This document shows, in pieces, positions 32,270 through 45,276 of a stretch of DNA of 64,000 bases. The stretch lies in assembly GCA_020064725.1 (NCBI GenBank), contig JAGTWJ010000008.1:868001-932000 (forward strand), in the 5' to 3' direction. The notes under the pieces were generated by a model that saw only the letters and a list, made by a program, of their open reading frames with translations, ran no database searches and was not told the origin of the DNA. The translations under genes were made by a program, and so were the position numbers. Each line of letters opens with the position of its first letter. The stretch's first letter is position 1. The stretch comes from Drechslerella dactyloides. Its lineage: Eukaryota > Ascomycota > Orbiliomycetes > Orbiliales > Orbiliaceae.

Positions 32270-35200
32270 TCACAACGGACTCTTCCACGCCTTCCACACG
32301 ACACGGCTGCCGTACGTTTGCCCCTTCCGTAACAGCACCATGTGCTTCCACTCCGGCATGTTGGCAGCATTCGTGTACCGCGCCGGCTCGACGCAGAAGC
32401 CAGCTCGCTTGCCATATGCTAGCGTGCCGTCCGGACGCGGCTCCGTCTCAATGTACTTGCCGGTATAACTGCAGAGGTTGTCGTAAAGCACCGTGGCCCC
32501 GGAGCGGGGTCAACGGTTGGTAAATACGTCAGCATCGTTACCATAAAAATGTATATCGTGTCAGGTCAGCATCTTATTGTTTTGGGTCTCTCTTCCCGTG
32601 CTATTCGTGCAACCGCCAGCCTCGCTAGCTGCAAGTCGAGCTCGCTAACTGGCTTACTAAGTAGCTCTGATGCTTATGTAAGAGCCTTTTATCTCCTTTT
32701 TATCTCCCACACCATGCACCGGAGCGACGAGAACGTGCTCAGCACGGGTTGGATATATCGTATTTGGCCAATCACTCCCCGACAGCATCACCGGTGGCGG
32801 CGCAGGGAGGTCAGCAAGAGTAAGCAGGGGGTAAAAGGAGGTTTTCCTTACAATTGGAAGGCTGGTTCGGTACTTGATACTACAAGATTGATGCCGGTAG
32901 ATGGGTGGAAGAACTTGATGCATGTTCTTTCCTTGGAGTCTGATTACGGATTTAATTGGCAGCGGAAGCGAGCGAGCGACCGGTTTTAGGCTGCCTGTCA
33001 GCATTTGATCTTTCGCATTTTTGGGAAATTGTAATCCAGATTGGTGTCTGGTTTGCGACGGAACGAAGCAAAGGAAGCGATCGAAAGGATGTAATGTAAT
33101 GCAATGCAATGCAATGCCATTGTTGGGCAAGTAGCTGGATGTATTGTATTGTATTGTACTTGTATGCATGTCCGTGCGGTGTGGGGTCTCGCAATTGATG
33201 CTTACTTCGTGAATCCATAGGCACGGCGGCCACGTCCGTCGTCAGCGCGAAGCCATTGTCGATGTCGGGTTCCTCGGGGCCCAGCGTGAACGGTACTCCG
33301 GACTCCACGCCCGGGAAGGGCTTGAGCTTGCCCGTTGGGATGTCGACCTCGTTGGTTTCGATGTTCGTGTTATCAGGGATGGTAACCTGCGTGCCCGCGA
33401 TCGTAGACTGATCACCAATATTGAAGTAACTGCCAGGTGTGATTTTCCCGGTTATTGTAATCTGATGTCAGTTCTACCCGTGTGTACATAATCCGGTTTC
33501 AATTCGCATTGTTTGTCCATAAGGGGAAGGGAAGAGAAGCAGTCAGGTTATAGAACTGGGACGTTACGCCGCGCTAACAGATCGACCAATTTAGATCTGT
33601 GAGACAGTCATATATCTGCTGGCGTCTGTGCGTGCATACACGCGCTACTTGTATATAAAAAGTAGCATCATGGCGGACCGCAAGAACTATGGTGAGAGTA
33701 TATTGCGGAGGCGCTGCTCGAAACACGATGCATGCATGATGAAGTGTGAAGCATAAGATCTTCCCGCTCACCTGTGATTAGTCATGGAGATCACAGCCCA
33801 GTCCTCCGGGCTGTCTGGGGCCAATTGAGCCTCGAACTCGATCTCCAGCACCGAGATATCGGCCTCATCCGTCCTCTCCGTCCTGACAGTGTACCGGACG
33901 CTGACATCGAGGGCACCGGGGAACTTCTCGTCCAGGTGGGGGCTCTTGTACGAATACACCAGGATCTCAGAGCCGTCTTTGGAAGTCTCCTTAACGGGGC
34001 CTGTCCAGTATTTCTTATCCCATCTGGATAAATAATGTGACGGAGTAATATAGGATCACCGGTCAGCAAGCACGCCAGCTAAGCCTCATACACTGTGGTT
34101 GTAATTAGAAGGGGACTGGGGCATCAGTGAACGAGTCATGGCGCGCACGACTCGAGCTCGATGTAATATCCAAGATACCACATATATGCATGCGCATATG
34201 CGTATATGCATAGGAACATCATCTGCGTTGTCGGGGCGGAATACAACAGCAGGGAAACCGGTTTGCAGACGAGAGCCCAGACGCCCGGATTGAAGGACAG
34301 CTTGTCTGACCACGACCGACTTCAATTTGAATTAATTGAAACCCCAATCCGTCCACGCGAGCTCGAGACGTCCATGGTCGGCCTGCTCGGCCGCAGAGCC
34401 GAGAACAATGTCGTCTGACTAATACCCTCAATCTCTGAAACAGACGCAGTCGGACTTACCCAGAGTTCCCTCCATGCAGTGTGTTCGGCCCATCGTTCAC
34501 AGGCAACGGGTGAGTGTCACCCTCATTCGGTATGTCCTTAATCTGCCCGTTCGCCAGGCGGTTCTACGCAGCAAATCACAAACCAGGCCGCGCCCAATCT
34601 CATGAGTCAGCGAGCTTCGAGATTAATAATTGCGACAGGAGATATTGGGCACGCCTCGTCAGCTTAGTTAAGCAAGCACTCGAGAACTCGCTCGCGTGCT
34701 CCACTGTCGGGCGAGAAATGTCCCGAACACGCTTTTCGCCCGGCGATACGTTCCTAAACTAGACGCTAGATCAGGTGCCTTACCGCTACTCTGATGCAGT
34801 TTGGAGTCTGGTCAGCGGACGCGCTACAGGAAGAACCGCCAACTCGCAGCTAAGTAGCTACCCCCCATGCTATAGCTCGCGATGCAATATTGAATAGATT
34901 GGGTAAGAAACGCTCTGTCTTTTGACCGACGGCAGCCTCCTCGGCCGGAATGCATGTCTAGACACCATCTGCACATGCCGCAGACGTTTCCATGACCATT
35001 TGAAATTAAAACAGCCCCATGCACATTTGCGTGATCAAATACGTGCGTCCGCTCCATCGGCCGGAGACCAGACAGGCCAGGCTGAATAATCACCGAACGG
35101 ATTTCCAAGCTGGCACCGGGGTGCACATCGTCATAATTCGCTCCAGCCGTCGTTGGTCAAGGCCAGTCAGTCACGGTGCCCGACAGCTCCAAACGCCGAT

Positions 35201-35682
35201 GCGTATGCGCAAATATGAAATTGAAATAGTATATGCAGGTGTTTCGATCGTGCTAACCCGAACAGGGCAACAATAGCACTCATGTCCGAGAGGAACGGAT
35301 GTCGAATGCAAAACGGAGCAAATTAAACAGGACGACAGCCAAGCTATGCACTCCATAGCTCAACATTTCCTTCTTGCTTTGCTGTGCTGGAAGCTTCGAT
35401 TTCCGCATCCGAATCCGTACAAGCAAGCAAGCAGGCACGTAAGCCAGCGGGACGCCGCGCTCACTTGAAGCAATTATGATTCATTCAGGTTCGGGAAGCT
35501 GTAGTGAAAGCTTGGACCTACCGGCCAATCGTTGCCCCGAAGAAAGCGGGATTGCTTTTGGCATACTCGGCGGGGTCCTTGAACCCGAGCACGATGTTCC
35601 TCCCGCCGACCACCCACTCTTGCACGATTGCGCCCTGCGGGATGAACTTGAAGGGGCCGGCTGCAGTAATATCCGTCGTCAT
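32270..35682 (-). CDS. aldose 1-epimerase (galactose mutarotase), 7 exons including a 7-nt microexon
   Basis: Exons 35522-35682, 34784-34790, 34460-34563, 33772-34023, 33206-33429, 32852-32939 and 32270-32468 give 344 residues with every phase matching. The enzyme interconverts alpha and beta anomers of aldoses. Family motifs appear across junctions: 'GATIGRVANRLANGQ' (needs the 7-nt exon for the Val-Ala pair), 'NDGPNTLHGGNSGWDKKYW', 'MTNHSYFNIGD', 'FFHPSTGINLVVSSTEPAFQ' joined to 'FYTGKYIE', and 'RAGFCVEPARYTNAAN'. The catalytic His is in 'NHSYFN' and the Glu in 'FCVEP'. No signal peptide, so cytosolic. Introns are 220-731 nt, far longer than those in most other genes here. A naive reading of the last exon from 32491 is wrong because it ignores the CTGCAG acceptor. 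Confidence 0.93.
33091..33160. repeat. pentanucleotide microsatellites inside an aldose epimerase intron
   Basis: (GTAAT)2(GCAAT)3-type repeats lie at 33091-33117 and (GTATT)n at about 33140-33156, both within the intron 32940-33205. They add to the unusual intron length. Confidence 0.85.
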
Positions 35683-37892
35683 CGTGGTGGCTGTCGTCGA
35701 GGTGCGGTATGTTTGCGTATCAAGGTTATTGTTCCTTTGTGTTGGCGAGCTGGTACAACGGTGGTAGCGATATATCCGAGCGCAGGCTCAGCTGTCGACG
35801 CTCCTAAATAATTGGCAAAGAAACAGCCTGGGATTCTGTAACTTCTCAGCGGCAGGATATGAATACGGCTCAACATTGCTGACTGACGCCTTTTAAATCC
35901 AACTCATCCAAATTGATACCCCCGCAAATCAATTCTTCCACGTTGAAAAGCTAGGGTTTTCGATTGAATCACCTATCCGTATAATTAATTGTTGTTGAAC
36001 AGGTCGGATAAATGTAACTGGCTATTGGGGAGTTTCTCCTCCTCCTCCTCGGGCAGTATCCCGGCCCGGGTAAATCTGATCGAGATGGCGGCTACGGGCA
36101 TTCTGAATTCTAGCGATCTATATCTAGAATACGAAGTATAATGCTCCGTCGTCGTCGCCGCTGACAGACATCGACGTGCACATTTGGCCAGACCAGCGAA
36201 TGAAAGGTACAAATAAACCATAATCGGCCAAGCGTGTATCAAATCTCCAACATGTGTGCGAACATGAGCGCATAGATCCTCTTCTAAACTAAGCAATTTA
36301 GTCCGTCGAATCAGCCCGACGTAAATACACACGAACGGAATAGTTTTGATTATAACGTTAACCGTCGTCGAATTACGACGGTACCCCGACCAAGCCTCGC
36401 GGACCTCGGGGCCTCGTGCCACAGCGCGCAGCGAGCCCAAGTAATACGCACACCCCGAGAGAGGGCTGTGCAGCATCAGGGTGTAATCAACATACAGCAA
36501 ACGTTACGTGTACCGTGTAGTGATACCGCGCTGGCTCGACTTGGTAGTTTTAAAATTGCAGTTTTACCACGCCATGATGATAATATACGGAGTACGGTCG
36601 AATCGAATCGACTCGCAACGGCATATTCAATTCAGCAAAGTGCGCAGCAGCAGCGGACGTGGACGATTCGGGGTGTGTAAACGAAATACGAAAGGCCAGC
36701 GCTCCATGCCATGGCTGGGGGTTGTGGAAACGGCATTGGATGCACTCCAATTCGCATGCAACCCCACCCTGTCCGGCTCTACGTGTGAAGCGGACGTCCA
36801 AACTTGGTTTCAAGTACCGTTCCGCGAGTGAGACGACGATCAGGCAGGCCAGGCAGCAGGGCGCACACCGCACAACGTAAGGCTTGCAATGTGGCTGGCA
36901 TTAAAACTGTTAGCTGTTGGTTTCTGTTTCTTGTGATATGCTCCGCTTTTTTGGTTCTTTCGCCGCGGTCATGTCCTTACCCTTGCGCACCGAGATGAAC
37001 TGATTGCTGCAATCGAATTTCGGGACCGGGTTTAGCAAATATCCGAGCCCATTAGCGAGGGGCATCTGACTGACTGACTGCGGTTGCAGAGTCTCCATTT
37101 CATGCGTAACTCCCCTGTAACTATCCACGTAACTGGAGAATCCGACAAGCTGCGGCCGATCTACGAAGCAATAATGTGACTCTATGATTCAATTCTACGG
37201 CTCTACAGTGCTAACTTTCAATAATGGCTTCGTTCGCTCCATGCATGCATTGCTCTGCTGTGCTTTCGAACTCATTACATTATAACGGCAAGACTAATAA
37301 ATACAGATGACGGCAAGCTAAAGAAAAGCCGATAGAAAATGCAAGCTCATGAACAAGATACTGCAAGCAAATTTGTGCACATGAGATACGAATTCAGGAA
37401 GATTTGTTGAAAATAAGTAGAATAGTAGAAAAGTATGTAAAATGTACAAGATAGCAGCGGTAAACCGACACCGTGCTGTCCAGGATCCCAAGTGACCCAC
37501 AGGCATACACACATGCGCGCACTCAAGCAGAAAAATCAGGAGAAATCCAGAATAACGCCATGCAAACTCGAGTTTCCCACACCAGAATTAAGTAATTTTT
37601 CTTAGCCCATGAACGCCGACACAGTAATAGATAGCTAAAGAGGATGCAGCAAGCAAACGTATTCGCAAAAGACGCAACAGCTAGCTTGAAATCCATCCAT
37701 TTCGAACCTGCAAAAGACCGCAAACTACCAACTAGGTGTGCGAGCTTCAAACAAATTTGTATGGTTTGTTTCGAGTAGAAGAACCGATCGTAGGGAAGAA
37801 GTGGAGATGTGATAAGTTGTAAAAATTTTCTTCGAATCGAACCGTCATCGTAGCTGTAGCTGTGGTGAGGAAGTGAACTGAGTCGGATTCCT
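35683..37892. other. intergenic region, 2.2 kb, no gene recognised
   Basis: It contains the upstream region of the aldose epimerase (from 35683) and the 3' flank of the Zn2Cys6 gene. Open frames on both strands are short, overlap and match nothing. A GCATGCATTGC word lies near 37241-37251. Confidence 0.45.
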
Positions 37893-38751
37893 TCAAAGCC
37901 AGTCGGTGTCCATCATCAAGGGATCGCTCATCGTGAAGGCTGCATCAAACGCCAGCGCAGCTTGCGAGTATTGGAAGTCGGGCATCAGCAGCGACGGGGA
38001 AATCGACATTGGCAGGCCGCCGTCGAATCCATAGGGAATCGAAGTCTTCGACGGTTGCGTTAGATATCGACCATCGAAAGTAAAGTCGGGCGTGGCAGGC
38101 GACCCGGATCCGCCAGTGGACAGATCCAGCGACGTCCGGACGGATGGTACACTCGAGCATTCTGAAGATTGTCGCTCGCGCGGGCTCATGTCGTGCTCTT
38201 CCTCAAAGTGCTCCAGGGCGTCGTCGACGTACTTGGCAGGCTTGAATGACGATGGCAGGCCCTTGAAGGTATCGAGCTGGCCCAAGACCTCGTTCAGAAC
38301 AATCTTGCCGTCGCGAGGATATAAAGCTGCGGTATCGATGTTGTGCTGGTGGCAATACAGGACTTTGTGAAGAGCTTCGGCGAGGACTTGGTTTCTGCTC
38401 TCCAGGAGCTCAACATAACTGTGCAGGAGAAACATGCGTCAGTGCTTTGAACGAATCGATTGCGCAATGTGCGTGAACTGCGGCTGGAACATACCCTTTG
38501 GGGTAGGTCTTGTCCTTTGATCGTTTGCGTTCGCTGAAAACGCAGATCTGGTCGTCCGCTATACATCTCTGGCATGGGAGAGCACCGTCGCACTGTATGT
38601 ACGGTTAGAAAGTGTTCTCTGCGTCAAGTGCGTGATCGTTGGTAGATTTACTTACTTTCGACTTCTTTAAGCGGCACCTGTCGCAAGCCTTGCCAACCCT
38701 CTTTCGAGATGTGGAGGAGAGTTCGGGAGAATGTTGTCTTGTACTCGACAT
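37893..38751 (-). CDS. small Zn2Cys6 (GAL4-type) transcription factor
   Basis: Three exons (38656-38751, 38495-38592, 37893-38418) encode 239 residues. The zinc cluster has the canonical spacing: C23-x2-C26-x6-C33-x5-C39-x2-C42-x6-C49, with the basic stretch 'RLKKSK' between. Intron 1 splits it exactly before C33. After a linker comes a short coiled-coil-like helix 'YVELLESRNQVLAEALHKVL', the likely dimerisation element. The rest is acidic and Ser/Pro-rich. The large fungal-specific transcription factor domain (MHR) found in many such proteins is absent, so this is a compact regulator. Target genes are unknown. The 6.5 kb upstream region without genes is consistent with complex regulation. 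Confidence 0.92.
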
Positions 38752-38822
38752 GGTGATAAGAGTGTGTGGTGGGTGTGTTATACAACGGTACGGTGATATA
38801 ACCGTTTTTATGTTATTCGAGC

Positions 38823-38839
38823 CGAGCGAGCGAGCGAGC
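38823..38839. repeat. (GAGC)n short tandem repeat
   Basis: Four copies of a GAGC unit about 75 bp upstream of the Zn2Cys6 start codon, probably within its 5' UTR or core promoter. Confidence 0.8.
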
Positions 38840-41800
38840 TGAAATGTAATCGAACGAATGCGGCGCAAGATATATATTGCTATATCAGTGCGGTATTGCG
38901 ATTGGACAGTGGTAACGGTAGTATTGATATATAAAATATATTTGTCGAAGGTGCAGTTGTAGAAAGTATAGTGGATGAATGATATGTGTCCAAGGGCGAG
39001 GTTATGAAAGGACTCAATCCGAAAATGGCGAAGGGAGGAAATGCCGTGGGCTTTAGTAATTGATCAGGAATAAGGGAGGGGAGGGGGGGAAGGCGAGGAT
39101 ATATATAAAATAGCAGGATGCTTCAGAGTATGTAAGCCGGACGCGGACGAGGCATAGACTTTTTTCGGACTGCGGATGAATGCCAGAAGCCGGCCTTTTA
39201 AAAGCTGGCGCGGGCTTCTGGATATGCTGACCGACCCTATAGCACTAAGTACATGTACTTACTCACACCGCGAGCATGCATAGCTCTCGTTACTGGCTCG
39301 ATTTCGCTATATTGCCCAATGCAAATGCAATCAATCATCTTACGCTCCTTCTGCTCGCTCGCAGCACTGACTAGCCCGCGTGTGGGGTGTGTGCGAAAGC
39401 TGCTCATGCGGCCAGGGCTGCAAACTGCACTGGCTCTTTGTCTCGGCCTGCGAGGTGCACTAGCACGATGCAATGAATCCATCCACGCTACCGCTGCAAC
39501 GGTACATTGCTGTACCCTTGACCCGTTAATCCGGTTAGGTCGCTTCCGTCGACAGACAGCCAGACATTCGTACATACGTACAGCCAGACATAGACATGTC
39601 ATCATCAACTTCGTGCCCTTCTTTTTCTTTTCCTTCCCCTTCGATGGGCGCTGTTTCTCCACGGAGCATGGCACAGGTATTCCCGCCTCCCGAGTTCGGG
39701 ATGGAACATGGTTACCCCCTTGGCCCAGAGCTCTCAGTTCAGCATATCCGGGAAGCAATCAACCCCCCGTGCACGCGCATGCTAGACCCCCCAGATTACG
39801 GAAATATTCGATTTCTTTGTGTTACAACAGAAGCGGTTGTTCTGAATTCTTTTCCGTTGCTGCCTTTAGATCGAAAAAGGGCCGACGGTGGGCTGTTCGT
39901 CGTTCGCTATTCCGCATACATGCAAAGCGGTTGCGAGCGACAGCGTTTATCCCTCACAAAGATCTGGAGGCCCGCCAGATACGGCGGGCGCGTACTGTGG
40001 ATAGGCGTCCGTTTCATATGCGTCCCAATTGCCAAAGCACATGCTCTCAGCATCCTCGCTCAGGGACACGTAAACGTGATTTTTTGTGACCACCAGCGCC
40101 GATGCGGAGTGCGCAAGTGAGCCCAAGACGTTACAGCAATTGATTCAGTGCAAGTGCCTTCGCGCAGGTCGTGCAAAAGGGCCGTCGGTGAATCGGCCGG
40201 AGATTTTACATTATTGCTCATTTGGGCAGCAGCGAGTGCTCCACGCACGCAGAGGGATAATGCTGTCATGGCTGGCTGGATCCATGGAGCTTAGCACCCT
40301 CCGTTTAATCCCAGCGCAGTCGCCGTAAACTCCGACTTGGGGCCAGCGTCGGGGCGGCCAGGAAAGCCGCTCCCCGCTGGTGTGGGCGAAGCGAGCGCAG
40401 GAAAAAGGAAACATCGGAGCGAAAAAAAGTATCCATTTGACTCGGCCTCGTGCGAGCCACAGCAGACGGACAGGCATTTCAGGCCGTTGCGACGGGACGG
40501 ACGCACGATGCTATCAGAATTTTTTTCTTGTTCATGGGTATCGTTTGGGTTCGCCTTCGTTCAGAAACGCGAGGCTGCAGAGGAGCTCTTCATGCTTCAT
40601 GACCTCGAATGGATCATGATGAATATCGCTCGTCCTCCCAAATCCTGTAATCCATGGCCGCCATGCGATTATCAAATTGACTCGAGTCGACGGATTAATT
40701 ATTTGTTTTTAACTTTTGTGATAATGATAGAACGATGGAAGCCTTGATCCGATAGCCTTGCAATCAATAATATTGCACTTGCAAACGTGATGGTTTCACC
40801 GAGCCTTCGGCTGCCCCTTTCACAAATGGACATCCGTTCCCCGTTTCCCCGTTTCCCTTCCAAATGCAAGCTGTAGTCGAGAGATTTGCGATTATTGTCT
40901 GTATGCACTGTATGTATGTAAGTATATTCGCGCCTGTCAGCAAACGGCAGCGCAGCCGTCGCTGACATCAGTCCCGTTGGTCCTTAATTCGTTTCGAACG
41001 AAGGAGCCCCAGCTTATGGACCCAATCCGACCCAAATTGGTGAATGGACGCACGTATGCACATACACACCTTATGTATAGCTCCACAGGTATCGTGCATA
41101 TTTGAGGCAGACGTGATACCTAGGCATTTAGCTACAGCCTCGGTTCAGCCGACGAAGCGACTCTATACGACACGATACGGTATGTACCGCCACGGCGACA
41201 CGACGACAAGGCTGTCCAGGCGATGCATATCGAATAGATGGATTAACCGGTTTTCTATCGGCACCATGCCGCCGTCGATTCTCGAGCTCGACAGCCCCCA
41301 TGTCGGAGCTGCTGTCGATTGACCGGAGCCGAGGCCGCCATTGCTTATGCTCTCAACGTAAGAGCGTTGTTAGTTAGCCTGGTAACGTAACCGCCTGCAT
41401 ATACGTGTATGAAGTACATAATCCAATGTCCAGTTCGATTACTTGGTCATCACATTACGCGGATGGCCGAGTCGACACGGCAGATGTTGCGCTCAGATCC
41501 ACGGGTATATCGATGCCAGAAACGGTGCATCTCATCCAACATTGACTCCGGCTCATAACGTTAGCTGACGCATGTAACGTACCCGTAGACGCCTTGGCTG
41601 TGATATGTATGTATGCTCTGCCCCTCTCTTGACCTACGAACAAGTACCGTCCAAAGCACACTAGACGATCCACACGGCTTCGAGAAGTCGGACCCTATCG
41701 TGAGTCAAAAAAGCCAAGCGTGCCGAGTCCCGCCCAGACTCTGTAATCGACAGCACCAAAGAGCGTCGGTGAAGAGGCCGACATCTGAGTGCCCAATTGA

Positions 41801-44086
41801 TTGCGAAGCCCTTCTTTGAGCTTTCCCTCTTTTGGTCTTATTTCGCTCATCCAGTCAGGAGCGGGATAGCAACCGCAGCTTCGTTCTTGGCCAGCAGGAT
41901 GGCTGACTGGCTGGTACGCCATTAATCATCAGACGCACCCAGCCCTCAAGGCATTCGTAAGCAGGTTGCCTACTGCGCGAGCAGCAGTGGGTGCAGCAGC
42001 AGCTAACTAGCTTCGGTGAAAGCTAGCTTGCGAGCCAGCAGGGCTGCCTGCGATTCGCTCGGCCTCTCGTCAAGTCCGTGGAGGATGCGAGCGTTCGGTT
42101 CAAAAACATCCGAGTCCTCTGCACGGCATGGTTTTAGTTCCGAGCGCCGACATTGTTGTGTTAATCTGCCAGCGCGAGCGCCTCGCTAAGCATTCTGCAG
42201 CAGAGCCCAACGTCGGCACTGGATGAGCGTGCGAGCCGTTTGGGATAGGGAGCAGTGGCCATCGTGACAGGAAGAAGGGAGCTGCTTGCTTCCGAGGCTA
42301 TCTTCCGTCTGTCCAATGAATGGACTCGGACGCTTGTCATGCAGGTGGACCAATTCGAACATTGGATGTGTGAACGTACAGGCAGATGTTTTTGCGGGCG
42401 GTACGAGGGACAATAAGAGTCGATGGAAGACGGTGGTGTAAGGATAGTGTGGGAGTATATCCCCACGGCATCCTTTCGCAAGCCCAAGTGCGGTGCCGAG
42501 CCTGCGGTGCCATATCGCCAGCTTCCAGAAAATGTTGCAGCCTGAACAGCACTCGGAGAAAGCCATCAATCCCCGACCCACCGTCGTGCAACCACAAAAT
42601 GGCAAACCTCGACCATCGCAAACGACAAAACGGTATGTGCGAATCAAATGCTAGCTGTTTGCAACTGTTGGAGTCAACGGACGGTTAATTGATGATGACT
42701 GCAGCGACAGCCCGCAACAGGATGCCCAGGACAGGCCTGCTTGATCGATGAACAGGACATGCACGGTTTGAGTCGCCGAGTATGCACGACGATGGGGCAC
42801 CCTGCCGTTCGAGCTCTGGTGTCTAACGAACATGCACCTTCGACGCTAGACAGATTGAGCCAAGAGCCGGCCGAGGCTGATGAATAATCACGCCAGGGAC
42901 TACACGCATGCATTACATACGCAGACCCGGCAGGATGTGATACCCACCTCGATGTCGACGGCCTGTCCAAAGTACTTACAAGTACGGACGTCCAGATGCG
43001 TGGGCCCTAACAAGCGCGGCGATAATCCACGACCCTTTCCGTTTTGAAATGGTGGGTTGGGGTCTGACATGGGGGTCCCTCTCCGCTCGAGTTTTTCTGT
43101 CGAACCCAGCGTGTTCAGTTTCTTATCTCGAGGTGATAATTATTCCGAGCCGTTTGAGAAGTTTACTTGTATTAACGTCTGCATGTTTGTAGGTCCCAAT
43201 GGTAGTCCTGTATCCCGTCGAGCAGCTACTGAGTTGGTGCAGCTGAGCTCTAGAGCTAATGCTGTTGTTCTGCCGCTGCACCAAGAGGGAACAGAAAGTT
43301 GCTCATGACTGTCGCAGATCGATATCACGATGCCGAGAGCCCATTGCTATAATTACACTTCTGAACCTGTCAACCTAGTTTCGGCTCTGCCCGTTCGCGG
43401 AAGAATATTTCGCGGTCTCGATCCAGCAAGGTTGTTTTTGCCAACCTGCTGTACCTTTTCTGTCGAAATATCTGTCATGTCGCATCAATTCAATGGCTCC
43501 ATCCGGAATGTGTCGTCATAGTGCGCCAGGCCACCCGAACGGGCTACAACCGACCAATCGCGCGGCCGGGGTCCCGCGCCAGCCGTTTATATCTTCTTCA
43601 AAAAGGGCGAACGTGTGCGAAACATTGCATCTTGCCGCTCGTACGATATGGGGGGCCTGCACTGGACAGAGTTTATTGCAAGGGGGGGTCTCAGGATCGT
43701 GTGATATCACCTTAAATTAGGTAAGCCGTGGGGTCCGGCTTCCAGGAAATCGATAATATACCGCAGATAATGCTATCACGTACGAGACATCAAAAACTGA
43801 GCTCTCCAACCGATTTGGGCGACCTGGAATCAGGCCACGAACATTCATCGATTGAGCTCTCGGGCTTTTTGGGCATAAAAAAAAAACCCCTCATATTCCT
43901 GCAATGACGATGATGATGATTTGGTTTACGTATGCAGGTTACATGCAGATAGCGGTGAATCAATCAACAGCGAACAGGCGAGCTTGACTTTGATCGAGGA
44001 AGCGCGAACCAACCTGCCAGGACCGTGTTCCATGATCAAAGATTTTAAGACTTCGTTACCAGATCGATATCTCAAACATGCATGAG

Positions 44087-44121
<35 letters not shown>

Positions 44122-44123
44122 TG
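44087..44123. repeat. (GCGT)9 microsatellite
   Basis: An uninterrupted GCGT tetranucleotide tract of 37 bp, the longest perfect microsatellite in the window. It is alternating purine-pyrimidine, a sequence type able to form Z-DNA. Confidence 0.95.
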
Positions 44124-45276
44124 GAAGCTGTACATCGGGGTACATACATTAAAGACACGCTTCTGCTACGTACGTACACTGCTCTGTCCGAGTCGCGATG
44201 CATGCTGTCGGACCGTGGGAAATGGACGCAAGTTTAGTCGGGAAGGAGACAGCGGTTGTGCCTCGGAGTTTCACCGCATGATCCACCTCGCCGGCGCGGG
44301 TCTCGCAGGTGGGACAGCAGGGCCTGGCGGGCTGCAATTGGCGCACGGGAGATTATCCGGAGATCGCTTCGGTCGAAGGGCTTCTAGAAGCACGGCGGCC
44401 CACGAGAGCCGTCTGCTGGCTGCCCGGTGAGGTCATCGCACCTGCCTCCAGATGAGAGCTCCAGGCCTGCCGGCCAGCAACCGAACAGGCGAGCAGCCGT
44501 TCTGGAAAGCCACTCACCTGCGATCCCGTTGGTTCCGAGCTGCCGCGCAGGAAAGTTTGCCCTCATTCCAACATCGTGTGTAACTCGACGATGATGCTAT
44601 TTTGTCTGAGTCGCGGAAGTTTTAAATGTCTGTTGATGGTACCCGGTACTCCCCGAGCTATTTATCGATAGTGCCTGCCGGGGTTGTTCCCGGGGCCCGG
44701 TGCAGCACCGGCGATGGAGCCACCAGAATATGCTCCCTGCCCTGGGCCTCCGTGGTGGCAGCCCTGTGCAGCGGCCGATAGCAGCATCTCCACGGCTTCA
44801 ACCGGGAGATCTATTGTCCTAGTTTAAAAATATTAATGCTGGCTGCAGATACTGGCAGACGCAGGTGGTGGCGGGGTGGACAGCGTTGCGATGTCGGCTC
44901 TGCTGCTCAACCGGGGCACAAAGTTCGCTCCGCCTAAAACGAAAAGACCGTAGTCAGCGCTGGTGGCATCATCAGCTAGCAAGGCGCCTGTCATTTCTTG
45001 CACTCGATCCAATCTCTTCCCGTCAAACCTGTCCCACCAATCGCGTTCGCCATCCATTACTCGAACGAAGAAAAAACCTCCGGCTTCGTAAAGCCGATTT
45101 CTGCGATCGCAGGAACTGCCAGAGTTCCCTCCGAATTGTTTCCGGTTCGGCCTACGACGATATCGATACCTCAACCCGGGCGATTCTCTTCCATCGGCCA
45201 GCTATCCCACGGGCGGAACACCAATTGAACTCTACTCCCAAAGCGACAATTCAACCCGGATACGTCATTGCGCAAC

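Larger units (their letters stand above)
38752..45276. other. 6.5 kb region without a recognisable gene
   Basis: It separates the start codons of the Zn2Cys6 gene and the mitochondrial carrier. I read all long open frames on both strands. The longest (39253-40120, + strand) overlap in two frames, have no domain and look random. Simple repeats are present: GAGC tandem at 38823-38839 and (GCGT)9 at 44087-44123. No transposase, reverse transcriptase, terminal repeats or tRNA-like element was recognised. It may be promoter sequence, non-coding RNA or decayed repeat. Confidence 0.5.

Noticed and set aside
32270..32491. Last exon of the aldose epimerase read from 32491 as 'LYDNLCSYTGKY'
   Set aside because: No AG acceptor exists upstream; splicing at CTGCAG (exon start 32468) to the 32852-32939 exon gives the family motif FQFYTGKY in frame.
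39253..40120. Overlapping + strand open frames of 278 and 174 codons as possible genes
   Set aside because: They overlap in different frames, show no domain or sensible splice structure and look like random translation.
44087..44123. GCGT tract as a CRISPR or telomere-like repeat
   Set aside because: It is a simple tetranucleotide microsatellite; no spacers, and the unit is not the fungal TTAGGG.
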